Source: Andrena cerasifolii
Taxonomy: Eukaryota; Arthropoda; Insecta; Hymenoptera; Andrenidae
DNA length: 64,000 nt
Assembly (NCBI RefSeq): GCF_050908995.1
Contig: NC_135125.1
Coordinates: 9,325,011-9,389,010, forward strand
Reading direction: 5' to 3'
Positions 38,489-50,897 of this stretch are shown here, piece after piece; within the stretch, counting starts at the first letter, position 1, and the number at the start of each line of letters is the position of its first letter. Below the pieces are notes generated by a model that saw only the letters and a list, made by a program, of their open reading frames with translations, was not told the DNA's origin and ran no database searches. Both the position numbers and the translations under genes were made by a program.

Positions 38489-39154
38489 AACATTTCGCGG
38501 CGTCGCTACTTGAAACAACAATTTGCGAGTCGGTCGGCAGCTTCTGGCGTACTTTATCTGATCAGGCAACCTCCACCTCGGGAAATCCGATCCGTTTCCG
38601 CGAGATTCCATTTTAAACAATACTTGCGCAGCTCCCACAAAGTAAACTATAGCGGTGAAATTTATCGCGACTTGTCTCCGTAAACACGGAAACTGGCGGC
38701 CCGCGAGAGTCGTGCCAAGAAAGTGGAAAATTTGCCCGATCGGGGTGCGAACGAAATTGGTTGGAACTTTGGTGTCCAGCCATCGTTCGACCCCGTTGAC
38801 GTATTATTAGTCCTCGTTCGTTAAAGTGGGGAGCAGTTTCACCCCGATTAAAACGGACCAAGCGTACACCCTGGTGTAATAAGTTACGTGCCTCTACTGA
38901 CGTCAATGATGGATTGACTTTTTACGGAGAAATTGAGGATAAACATCGTTAAGGTGGTACGGGACAATAGCTTTCCTAGTAATTCTCTAATCCTCTTACA
39001 GAGTCTACAGTTACCCCTGCTGGTGGCAATTAATTAATTGGATAAGAGAGAAATAAGGAAGAATTTAATTATAATTTGCAGGATTTCTTTCGGATTCTTA
39101 TTACTGTTCTTCCATGTTACTTAGATAACTTTCATTTCGCAGTGCTATTGAAAG

Positions 39155-39876
39155 GCTATTCGAATCGGTGTACCTGCGTAATATTTTTATTATTCAAATA
39201 TTAATATTTTTACTATTCAGATATTAATATTTTTACTATTCAAATATTAATATTTTTACTATTCAAATATTAATATTTTTACTATTCAAATATTAATATT
39301 TTTACTATTCAAATATTAATATTTTTACTATTCAAATATTAATATTTTTACTATTCAAATATTAATATTTTTACTATTCAAATATTAATATTTTTACTAT
39401 TCAAATATTAATATTTTTACTATTCAAATATTAATATTTTTACTATTCAAATATTAATATTTTTACTATTCAAATATTAATATTTTTACTATTCAAGTAT
39501 TAATATTTTTACTATTCAAGTATTAATATTTTTACTATTCAAATATTAATATTTTTACTATTCAAATATTAATATTTTTACTATTCAAGTATTAATATTT
39601 TTACTATTCAAATATTAATATTTTTACTATTCAAATATTAATATTTTTATTATTCAAATATTAATATTTTTACTATTCAAATATTAATATTTTTACTATT
39701 CAAGTATCAATATTTTTATGATTCAAATATTAATATTATTATTATAGTATATTTTTCCCCCAAAAAATAGAAATAAAAACTTATCAACTCAATAACTATT
39801 ACTTATTGTGTAAAACTACTCCCTTTTTAATATCAAATCAAAGCAATAAAGTGCTATTCGAATCGGTGTACCTGCG
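39155..39876. repeat. 24-bp direct repeat bracketing the left satellite array
   Basis: The same 24 bases, starting GCTATTCGAATCGG and ending TACCTGCG, occur at 39155-39178 and 39853-39876, on either side of the left 23-bp satellite array and its flank. Confidence 0.85.
39179..39745. repeat. Tandem array of a 23-bp unit (left arm)
   Basis: About 24 head-to-tail copies of a 23-bp unit containing TATTTTTACTATTCAA and ATTAA, nearly identical except for scattered A/G and T/C changes. There are no spacers, so this is a minisatellite and not a CRISPR array. Confidence 0.95.
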
Positions 39877-40762
39877 AATCATGCTACTGGCCGTGCACGT
39901 CTAAGCCCTGAAGGACCGTGAAATTGGCAAAAACACAGGCCTACTAGTCGGTAAACAGTTATTTAGTATTTATAGACGCGTTTATACGGTGGAGTTTGCT
40001 CTACACGCTATTTCGGGTAACTTTATATTTTATTGACGCATTGATGTGGGAGGTGCGCGTTCAGCGTTTCCAGCACCCATTCTCACGTGCAGCGGAGCTG
40101 GATATAGATCATAATGCGATTTCGTGAGTTTACGACGGGTCCAAAGACGAAACTGGATCAAGCAGTTATCAATTTCTAGTCACCCACGCCCGGAGCTTGC
40201 AATCCTTTTGCAGCGACAGATGCAACCACCTTCGAAGCTCGAATGGGGAAAGCGTTTCTGCATTAGAACCTGCCCGTGGACACCGCGAAACGACCTGACG
40301 GGCGAAATTTTCGCGCTCGCCGCTTTCGAACTCGGTTGCGCAACGTGCGCGCCTTTCGTACAACCTCTGCTTACCCCGCAGTTCCGTTTCGTTTTCGAGG
40401 CTGGAGAGCCGCGGTGAAACTTTGAAAGGAGTCGGTAAACTGTTTCTGTTTGGACAATGGGGGGCAGCCGCGTTGCGCAAACGAAAATGCAACCGCGACA
40501 GCGGGACACTTTCGAGGAGAAACATTTTCCGACGATGCGCCGGCGAACGCAACCATAGTTCGCGCGATCACGGCGTTTCGATTGAGGACCATGCAGAAAG
40601 AGGGGTGCATGCAGCTTCATCTTTACAAAGTTTGAGTAAATTAGAAAAAATTGTTTATACAATTATTGCTTTCATTTGATATTAAAAAGGGATTAGTTTG
40701 ACACAATAAGTAATAGTTATTAAGTCGATAAGTTTTATTTCTATTTTTTGAGGGAAAATATT

Positions 40763-41065
40763 CTATAATAAAAATATTAATATTTGAATAGTAAAAATAT
40801 TAATATTTGAATAGTAAAACGATTAATATTTGAATAGTAAAAATATTAATATTTGTATAGTAAAGATATTAATATTTGAAGAATAAAAATATTACTATTT
40901 CAATAGTAAAAATATTAATATTTGAATAGTAAAAATATTAAAATTTGAATAGGAAAAATATTAGTATTTGAATAATAAAAATATTAATATTTGAATAGTA
41001 AAAATATGAAGATTAATATTTCAATAATAAAAATATTAATGTTAATATTTCAATAATAAAATATC
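40763..41065. repeat. Degenerate 23-bp satellite array, inverted (right arm)
   Basis: About 13 copies of the complement of the left unit (AAAAATATTAATATTTGAATAG), more diverged and irregular than on the left, with copies of altered length near 41000. Confidence 0.85.
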
Positions 41066-41969
41066 AATGTTAATACATATTTCTATATTTATTTATATGC
41101 AATGTAGAATTTGTATCAAACGTCCACCAAACGATATAATTTTTTTTACGTATATTACACGTCATAACACAAAAACTGTCAAAAATGGAGATTCACCGTA
41201 ATTATGCGACCGAGGGGGGATCGGTCTGCCTACGAAGCGCTATTTTACGGAATATTTTTGCGAGCCGGCCCGCGTTGTTAGTATGTTAAGGGGGCTCGAG
41301 GATTTAGTGGAGCTGTTACTCTGGAAACAGAAACTTTCAAGGAGTGGGTCAAAGAAGTCCTCTGCGGACGGATTGGGTCTGAACCAGCGCTGCACTCTGG
41401 CTCGCGAATATTTAGCCTTTTAGGGGTTCTTTGGGTAGAAGGGTGAAGCTCAGAAACTTAATAAGTTCGATTAGGATAACACAAGGCTTTGATGGTGTTG
41501 GAGCCGCAGAAGATACAATACTTCCACACTTTTACGAAGACACTTGCCCCCCAGCCAAACCTCTGACATCCTCAAGCACCCCTCCACTAATTTGAATCTC
41601 AGAGGAAAGGGAGCCCGTGATCTAACCAGGTAGAGATTAATGATTTTATCAACTAGTTCTTACGCGATCGATCGTAATTGACGTTTAACGAGCGGCCCAT
41701 TGACCGTGAAAAACATCTCCGAGGCTTCTGTACGAGAGGAGGCTTCCAAGGCCTCCAATGCAGTTGCAAGTGCATCGGTACGTGCGATAATTACCGTCGC
41801 GATTATCCGGGATGGAGATCACACGTACGAACACTTGCAGCGCGATCGATGATGCAATCCTGTGTAGGAACTGGTTTCGAACGGCCAAACTGATACCACT
41901 CATTAACACCCGGCACGATTATGAATCGTCGAAATCAGATTGCACTCGAAGCTTCCCCGGAATGAATCT
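41066..41969. other. Non-coding
   Basis: No conserved frame, repeat or RNA gene seen. Confidence 0.4.
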
Positions 41970-41977
41970 CTATACAG

Positions 41978-42504
41978 CAGGGGTTCCAAACTTGAAGGGT
42001 AACGGAGAAAACCGCGTTAGCGAGAAAATTAAGTTTTAATACTTTAGTCGACCAGTAAAGAAACAAGGTTCAATTTTCTTATATAATTTCCTTCTTAAAT
42101 AATTTCTTGTTTTACCTTGTCGACATAAGCTTGCGCTTAGGCAAAGAGCGTGGACGCGTTCCGTGTTTTGTTCCAGTGCAGAGAGGACATTTCTTGTTTT
42201 TAACCAGTATAGATACCAAATCTTGAACGTTAACTTAAGAGGGTATTTGAACATTATAACTCTTTGTGATTCGGCAGCTCTGTGGTCCCAGTAGTCACCA
42301 ACAAAATTTGTCGGTTTTCCCCTTACCCTTCACTTGAGGTCCACGTACTCCAAAGATCCCCATCAGAAATTTATTTTATAGCTTAATAACTTGCAATGTA
42401 ATTGGTTTCCCTTGCAAGCCTGCGACTTCCTCTACGGAATCTATGGGGCGAAAGAAAATTGTCTGCAGAGGGGTACAAGATACAAATCAAGTTAAGAACC
42501 CCTG
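41978..42504. mobile_element. hAT-like non-autonomous element with 8-bp target duplication
   Basis: Terminal inverted repeats CAGGGGTTCCAAACTTGA and CAGGGGTTCTTAACTTGA (complement of right end) match at 16 of 18 bases. CAGGGGTT ends are typical of hAT transposons. The element is flanked by CTATACAG (41970-41977) and CTATAAAG (42505-42512), a 7-of-8 match, the expected hAT target-site length. The 527-bp interior has no transposase and only short frames. Confidence 0.8.
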
Positions 42505-42512
42505 CTATAAAG

Positions 42513-45500
42513 CTGAACACGATCAATGGACAGCAAACGAAAGGAGAAAAATGTAATTCCAGTGGGTACGCTAGGATTGCGCAAGGTTCAACGGTAGGGT
42601 ACATAGTTTAGTTTCTACAGCCGCGGCGACGTACCGTAGAATGGAACAAATGCATTCAGGCACGTGCCAATGAACCATGGAAAGAGGTCCTTTCGTTTCG
42701 TCGCGGTAATTGCGTCGTTTGGGCGTCGATGTAAAGGCCAACGGAACCGGATTATCTTCTTTTGTCTGCTCCCCCGGGCACGGAATAACGCGAGATCGAC
42801 AAGAGGAGCCTGATTAAACCGCTACTCGCGAATCTTCGATGTCGAAAATCTGAATTGCGGGGAATGTCAAGGACACCATTCAAGGCAGAGGGTAATCTCG
42901 ACGATCTCAACAATCTCCTCTGCTCCAACAAGGCACGGGCACTTAAATAATGCAATCACTTGGGTCGACTGATAAGGGCCATAGATAAAGAACAAAGAAA
43001 ACCTCTCGCTGTTTCATATCTACTCCAGCGAGGATGTCACCTGAACTTTGTAGACATTTCAGAATCGTTCAACCGTGTTGCTATTGTACCCTTCAACGCT
43101 AATACTAAGTAGGGGCCTTTTCACATTCTCCATTTCTTTTTCAAGCAGTACTCTGAACAGTGGATACATAGGAAACTAGCTTCACTACTCGGCTTCGCCC
43201 GAAATTTAGATTCTGAGTTTATAAAGAAATTTTTTTTTTGTTGTGAAAATGGCCAGATTCATCTGGTTTAGTCAGGCATAACGAGCTGAGGCACGTTTCA
43301 CGATCCCAGAGTTTATCGTTCGAAAGTTTTTAGGCGACAGACAAACACACAAACATATAGAAGCATTCTGCTGTACGTGTTAAGATACTGTAGCGTCTCG
43401 TGTGGAAGGGCCCTTAGCGTCCCGATGATACCTGCTATCGTTAATTATTGTACCGGCAGGCAAACGACATAATTAAGTCCGCCGGACACACAGATACTGC
43501 AATAGGATCATAGTTTCATTACGTAATGGTGTTATACAAATTTTTATGTAATGTACGATCGTTTATGCTCCAAGGATTTTACTGGAGCGATGGGAATACC
43601 GTGAGACCCCCATGCAAATGCGACAAGTCGGTAGTAATCATCCGATTAGATTACACGACAGTGAGCACGGAATAAAAGGGAACCTCGTCGTATTTTCTTA
43701 TTTCGTGTAACCGGGTCCCGTCCCTTGTACGTTAATTAACCCCCATCCGCGAAGTTTCTCCATGCGCGCGCGCGCGCCTCCTACACGGTGCTTCCTTTTT
43801 TTCGCACCGAAGCGTAACGAAGAATTCACGTTTCTCACAGTACGCCGCCGGCTCGTAATTCTTCGTTTAGCTTCTCGGCGTGTATCACCGCGGATGAAAA
43901 CATCAGAATCGCGGAAAGAGAAAAGAGTAGCGAGCCGAGTGAGGTAACGCGCGTGTATAAATCCGTAACGAAATAGTCGCCGCCAGTTTCTATCGGTCAT
44001 GATTTAACGACCGTGTAAAAGGAACAAAAAAAACTCGACGAAGAAGTGCGCGTGAAAGAGAAAAAAACAGATTTCAATTGCTAAAGCGATCGATACGCGC
44101 ATAAGCTCATAGTCAGGCGTTACATTTTCCTATTTCTTGTATTCGTTCTCATCAATAATATCTAATGATCGGTACCTCCGTCAGCGTACCCCCCTCGCAT
44201 TTTCTCTAACGCTCTGTGCACGATAAAGAAAAAGATCTGTTGAATTATTGATAAGAATAATTAGTATTACCAAAGAGATATCTGCCTGTCATTAGGCGTG
44301 CTATAAATACCACTTCTTAAGAGAATTGCAGAAGCAATAATCGCGAGAGAAAATCAGACTCAGGGCTATGTGCCGGCGAGCGCGGTAAGGAAATGCGAGT
44401 TCAAGTTGTCCTCGTTGTGAGGGGGGCAGCGGGAGATTAACCGAATTTAACGGACCGCTGGTAAGAAGCCTGTGATGAATGGTAAACATGGTGGACAGGC
44501 TGCGGCGGCGACCGAGCACTTTTTTCCCTCCTCGTTTCTTCTGTACAGGCTCGTCCAAGTTTTGAGATACGCGACGAGCGCACGCCGTTAGAAGACGGTA
44601 CTCGACGGTACTTGGTCGGCTTCGAACGAGGACGCGGCGAAAGAAGAGGGTTAATAACGCAGAAACAGAGGCATTCCTGCCACGGTGTAACCACGATTAT
44701 CAGATGGGGCTGGAATACGACAGAACAGGTTCAAGGAACCGCCGACTATGGTGGATTGCGAGGTGTCGTTCGAGGATGCATCCATCGTGGCTCGACTAGT
44801 AATTTATTCTATACAGTGTAGAGACAGAGAGTATACGCGGTTAGGGAGTCTATGGTTTGCCGTAGAAGCATGCGAGGAGAATTAAATAGTTGTGGTGCCT
44901 CGAATATCAAAGGAAATCGAATTAGAAGCGCAGAGGTCCCGAGAACGTAACAACGGACACGTAATCGGTAATTCTAACCGCCTCCTCCTCTTATTAGCAG
45001 AGCTACTGTAGCATGCGACAAGGGCCAAGAGTCAACTGTGCAATTGACTACGTACGGACGTATGTTTCCGAGAAGTGTCCTTCGAGTTATGGAACAAATG
45101 TCAGCCGACGTTTCAGATTAAAACAAAGAGCACCGTTCGATTTACGCTCGCTTCCTGAATCTTTACCAACTGCCATACGGTTTATTAGTCGCGTGATCTT
45201 CGGATTGGAGACGGTGCACTCGTTACGTGCATGCGAGTTTATACGCTCAAGTAGCCGTGCACGCTCTCGTAACGTTGCCGCTCTCCACGTTTCCCCGGTT
45301 CAGGTCACTGTCAAAGTTCAACGACAAGATACGGGCGCACGTACATCCCCTCCATTCCGCTCCTCTCCCGTGCGACACCTCGGCGGAGGAATAAGGTAGT
45401 TCCAAACGCGTCTGAACGTGTGAAAATCGATCGGCCGCGTTCCAGGGGATAAATAAATATTGCCCCGCGGTTTACGCGATGTCCGTCGATCAGCCTTTCG

Positions 45501-48500
45501 GCAACGAAGAAACGCATCCCCGCCGAAAATAGAATCACGTACGTGCATAGGCGAGTGCATCGTGCCCGTTACATAATCGGTGCACGTGCACAGCGAATGT
45601 CGGTACGAGGGAAACCTCGTCGGCTCGGAATAATGGCGACAGCGCGTGAAGCGTTTTGGCAAGTTCGGGATCCCGGCTAGAAATCATTTCTTAGAACATT
45701 GAGGATATTGACAACGGGAGGAGCGGAGGAGTCATCGCTGCGATTAAACGTGTGTCAGGAATTTGTTGTTCCACGAGCAGCAACGGCGACGAGGAATGTG
45801 ACAAGGGGTGTCGCGTCGCGCTACCGTGCCTCCGCGTGGCGGCCAAAAAATGCAATTCCTGCCCTCTCGAGTGTGAACGTTGAACTGCGCCCAGAAGTGC
45901 GGTTGATAAATGCCTCGTCGGAACACGAATCCTCTGATTCACAATTTCTTTCACACGCACTTATGTAAGCTAGCAATAGACTCCTAATTCCAGGATTGTT
46001 ACGTGAAAGTGAATTAGCACGCGTCGTTACAATTTTCCAAAGTGGAACATACTGTTTTAAAGGAAATATCATCTGCTATCTGTTAGCTGTCAAGTATTTT
46101 CAAACGTCGGTCGGCTTGACGTCGTAATGAATTCCGCAACATTTTCGTCCGCCTCGAGGGAATTACTACCGGCGTACTTTCGCGTCACTTTTATTAAATA
46201 AGTTTTTTAAGGAGCACGCCGACTCGAGCAATTTATCGTCGCCCTGTGTACTACCCAGCCGACGAGTAACTTACGGCGATTAAAATATGTCGCGCGAAAT
46301 TACACGCTCCTACGTGCTCGTCGCCGCTCCTCCGCTGGTAAGAGCCTCACCCACTGCAAAATATTCTCATCTCGTCGCGTTTATGGCCGACCCCTTTCAC
46401 GATAAAGCAGCTCGTTTGTTACGTTTTGGCGGAGGGTAATATTTCTCGATCTACCGATAATCGAATACCTAGGGATCACTGGAGAAATATGTGCTCGTCG
46501 ATAAATGGGTAGGTGCAATGGACCGTGAGACATTCTACGCAAACTTCGAAGGAGATACACAAGTGACACTGTAATTTAAGGGCTGGTCCATTTTTTTTTA
46601 TAGGCAGATTTGCGTAGGTAATTTTGTGCGACGTGAAACGGCAAGTTTATCGCGAGAGAAAATGTTAAACAATGGGAATTTGTACATTGACGAGTATATA
46701 AGATGGAGAATAGAAGATGGAATTCTGGGGTACCGTTAGAAGTATCCATAGAATGCGGAAAGGAGCGAGGGAATATCCCCGAGGAATTTCAATGTCGCGT
46801 AATCGCGCGGCGGCGATGGTTTGTTACCCATCAACGGCGCTACGCGTTAAATACAATAAACACGGCAGAGTCTCGATAACTTTGCCCAACGGACAATCAA
46901 CATGGCGTTCCAATTTCGTCACGGAATTGAGTTTCACCGCTGTATCGACGCGTATTGATCTGTGTCGAGCTATTGGACAGCGTCCATCGATCTTTAGATT
47001 TACTTACAACTGTACTTGTTAAAATACAGTGGCTCTCAATGCGGTGCCCCCCTACCCGCCCGTCCGCGAAAAAAGGTAAAAAATCAACGTAAAAGTTAAC
47101 GACACTGATATCGAAACAGAATTTTTTCATCTGGCTAGATTCTCAGGTAGGAGAAACGTTTAAAAATTTCTCAAAATTTAGCCAGATAACCTTGCAGAAT
47201 GTACTGAAATTAGTTTGAAATTGCAGATCGGATATCGGAAGATGTTTTTATAAAAAGGCACGAACCGATCCCCGATTAATTCTATCCAGATTCCGTGCAA
47301 CGCGACACGAGGCTTAAGCGCAAATCCGCGAAGCTTAGCAAGAAATTCATGGTCAGCCAGGAGTGTCCCACTTTCCAGCAATGTTCGACGCACATGACAA
47401 CGTCTTATCTGACCGGCGTGTGGGCGTACGAGCATAACAGTGGACATTCCTGGTAAGTGCAACGACGCTGAGCGCTACTTTGCCGAGCAGAGATGCAGAT
47501 TCGAGTGTGTCGCGCGTAACCTCGAGGAGATATTAAAAAGAGTGATGTAAAATTGGACGAAGTGTAGGCACCGGTAACAAGCCCACTTAGCTCGTCACTC
47601 GAAATTGGAACGTCGAGGCAGAAACATTGATAATTATAATTTCCAGGCGACTACTTTGCAATCGTCGATAAGATAATATGGAAATTAGAAGCTCTTTTAT
47701 AATACAAAAGAATCCTGGAGAAGTTTCTCTCCCCGCCAGGGAATTAGCACGAAATATGTAGATGGTCCAACTAGTCGCCATCTTTCGGTTTCGTCCGATA
47801 TTACGAGAAACGGTGCCCGTTGTCTGTGTCAATACATTCGGCTAATACGGCTGACGTTTTGTTTAGTGGAGGCGAGCAAACACGTCCAGAACTAACTGCC
47901 GTAAAGCGTTTCACTTTTAAAATCGTGCCTGATCGATCGATCTCTTATCTGGCACGGTGTTGGCGTACGAATACGATACTAAAAATTCCCGGTACGGGTC
48001 ATTGTGTATACAACGTGTTATTTGACTAAACAGCGGCGCGGTAATGCTCGCGAATACTACTTTAGAGAAGTATTAAGTGGCTCTCCGGCTGTATTTCATT
48101 TATGCATCTCTACTATAGGCCAGCAGCGTTGGTACGGAAACCGTAATGAATAATAATTCGAAACTAAGAAATCAATTCCGTCGACGATAAAGAATTTCCG
48201 TACTCTATAATCTACATAAGTGGTTTCAGAGGAACAAGTATAATACCGACTTCAGATGATTCGTCTGGAGGAATAAATACTAAGATATGCAAAAATGAAG
48301 CCTGCCAAGTCATTCTAAATATCATGTACGGATCAATTGGGATTCAGTGTGATTGTATATCTGTGTCCTATATATTATCTGCGATATCTATGACTAGCCA
48401 TGCCTCTGGTCACAGCGAAATTTTTATCACGTCAATTGTCTCGGTGATCTTGAGTCGCGAGTCACGTAAATGCTTACCCCAGATACTTTTTTTGCGACAC

Positions 48501-49170
48501 AGTTTTTCCTGAGGATCGCCGGCGACGCTGCTCCTGGCGAACTTTCGCGCAAATCCTGAAGGCACTTAACACAAGTGACGCAAACACACAGTCACAAGAT
48601 CGCGACCCGATAACTTCGCGAGATCCGCGAATGCCTCCGGTGCCATTCGTACGACAGGAGCTAATGGTTGCGAGAGACGATACCCGTAACGATCGTTAAG
48701 GACAAACTTAATAATAGTAGCCGGATATTTACTATAGATCGCGAGTCGTCCAATTGGCCGGTCGTGGACGAATTCATGACTCGCGGCCACTTTGTGAATA
48801 TATCATCCCGTCGATCCAAATCCGTCGTCAAACGCACGCTGTGTGTTTTGTCTTATAATAATTCGTCATCTACGAGACCGGGAAGATACAAACGAAACGC
48901 ACTGCGAGAGAATGCAACCACGCATAGAGCAACGATAAGTAGGTGCACAATCTCGTGTGTATAAACAGGGACCCCTTCTCTTATCGTGGATCTTTTTTTT
49001 TCATCGGTAATTAGACTTACCCCTCTTATTTAACGATAATACCTGTTTTCTTCTGAATTTTCCCAATTAGAGTAACGATATAAAGATGATTTAGAAATGG
49101 CATTCACACACACACCTTGTTATGGGTATAATTCATTTTTAATAGATAAAGATGGGAAAGAAAAAGATTA
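42513..49170. other. Long non-coding region
   Basis: About 6.7 kb without a recognisable gene, GC-rich in parts, with a (CG)n run at about 43763-43776. Overlapping frames between 45000 and 46100 lack conserved content. Two weakly similar segments (about 47401-47460 and 47942-48000, sharing TCTTATCTG and GGCGTACGA) hint at an old duplication. Confidence 0.35.
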
Positions 49171-49246
49171 CCGCCCACGCGAGGATTTGAACCAGGAGTC
49201 CTTGGGATTACGAGTCCAGCGCGCTAACCAGTGACCCAAACAACCA
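49171..49246 (-). pseudogene. tRNA-derived sequence (threonine CGT-like), probably a pseudogene or SINE head
   Basis: On the minus strand a near-perfect B box (GGTTCAAATCC, 49183-49193), an A-box-like TGGGTCACTGGTTAGC, and an anticodon-loop-like CTCGTAA (CGT at 49210-49212) occur in tRNA order and spacing. A T-run terminator (CTTTTTC) follows within about 10 bases. The anticodon and T stems contain several mispairs and the acceptor ends do not pair well, so a functional tRNA is unlikely. Confidence 0.45.
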
Positions 49247-50297
49247 CCTTGTGACTACTTTCATTTTTCAGGAATGTCCTTGTTTGCGAAACTATGAATC
49301 TTCTATGAAAATGATTTTTTAAGGCTACAATGCTACAATAGTTATGTAATTGTAGATCGATATGGATTAAAGCTGCTTTTCACCCGCGTGAATTCATTTT
49401 CGAAAATGTATATGATTTCCATATTATACTAGATAACGAAGCGAAACTGGAGATATGGAATATGTTATCCTACATTTCCATCGCTGTTGAAATTATGCAG
49501 ATGTTATGACTGTATTTGAAAATTTATGACGCTTCGTTTTTTAGTCAACAATTTTTTAATGCTAGTCCGAAGTATGGTGAAGCTATTTAATAACAATATG
49601 CTTTATAGTTTATCCCTGTTCGCGAGTGAAAGATGTAATTTCTTTAATTGACCAAACGCGTGAAAACAAAAATAATTTCGATGACTCAAGAAACATTGTG
49701 ACTAATTTCGATTGGCCTCACAATTCGGTTCTAGAAAGGAGGTTAAGAAGGTCAACGTTTTCTACAGCTATTGCATGATCATAAGGCAACCATAATTGTA
49801 TGCCGACTGTCAGTAACACCTATTGGATGCATTAATGCTGAAACAACTGTTTATCCAAAGACTCAGGGATTCCACGACAAACGACTGAACATAAACAACG
49901 GCGATGGGGATAAGGAAACGATCAGGAATATGTACGTCGACGACCATCACAGCGCAGGATTACGTGCATCGCAATCGCTAATATCGGGGTTCCGCTTTTT
50001 GTTTACATAACAGTATAATGTTATGCCCACTGTACAAAATACACTTACACAAACCGCCGCATGCTTCAACAAAACCTCTAACTATATACATATCCCTTAA
50101 CATCTTATTATATACTCCGTATAATATTTATAACGTGCAGTTATTGAGATTCGACTTTAGAACTCTACCTGACCAAGGACCCTTCTATCCAACAATGACA
50201 TAACCGAAAGGAATCATGATGATTTTCAATTATAGTAAACCCCGACATAAACCTAACCTAAATTGCAATTCGTTACGATATCGCGGAATTCGCTTAC
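49247..50297. other. Non-coding
   Basis: AT-rich sequence without a conserved frame; ends at a minus-strand GTAAGC donor-like site (50297-50292). Confidence 0.4.
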
Positions 50298-50897
50298 CTT
50301 CTCACGATTTGGCGCCAGGATAATTCACCTTCTTCCGTCCTGGGATCCGCCTGTCCAGAGTTCGCCCAAAATGTCCTCGCATCTAACGTTGACCGATCCA
50401 TTCCTTGCTTGACATCTTTGCTCTGGTCCCTCGTACGCCGGAACGGTCCACAAACACGCGGTAATTCGTTCCTGCCGAATTGCGCGTCCGTGATCGAGCC
50501 GAATTCGAACCAACACACATCACAAACCCAAACCGCTCAAAGCGCTCTAAACAACGTTCACCGATCGGCAGCGGTTTCACGAATGCGAGACTCGCTTTTG
50601 TTTGCCCTCTCCAACTGCTGTCAGCAGGTGGCGCGTAAAGAGGTGGGGGGTCGCTCGGAATGGACGAGGTTCGCGACAGGCCCGACATCTAACGTAAATT
50701 TTAATTACACAGTTTAGAGGCTCCTGAACGTTTTTACTGGGGATGGGTTTCGCGGAGCGTCGAAACCTCGAAAACCTTCGAAATCCAAGAAAGTTTCGAG
50801 TTTCGAGAACTTTTCGGCGACGGATTTTTAGCGATTTAAAAAAAAAATGTACCATTTGAGTGTCACTCCTTATGTTAACAGCGCAGTCATAATCGTG

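Larger units (their letters stand above)
39179..41065. mobile_element. Foldback-like element with satellite-containing inverted arms
   Basis: The right half (40663-41065) is the inverted counterpart of the left half (39179-39849). Outermost are the 23-bp satellite arrays in opposite orientation. Inside them is a shared ~100-bp flank, with GAAATAAAAACTTATC on the left mirroring GATAAGTTTTATTTC on the right, and TTGATATTAAAAAGG towards the centre. The arms enclose about 810 bases of GC-rich unique sequence. Long inverted arms built from tandem repeats are the hallmark of foldback elements such as Drosophila FB and Galileo. No transposase frame is recognisable in the centre. Confidence 0.6.

Noticed and set aside
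39179..39745. Regular repeats that could be taken for a CRISPR array
   Set aside because: The 23-bp units are head-to-tail with no unique spacers, and the genome is eukaryotic; it is a minisatellite.
40180..40662. 160-codon minus-strand frame in the centre of the foldback-like element, a possible transposase
   Set aside because: No transposase motif or recognisable domain; composition is Arg/Ser/Cys-rich like other random GC-rich frames, and a second frame overlaps it.
43111..43420. Possible MITE with TAGGGGCCTTTTCACA-like ends
   Set aside because: Only about 11 of 15 terminal bases pair, no target duplication was found, and the interior shows no further symmetry; too weak to call.
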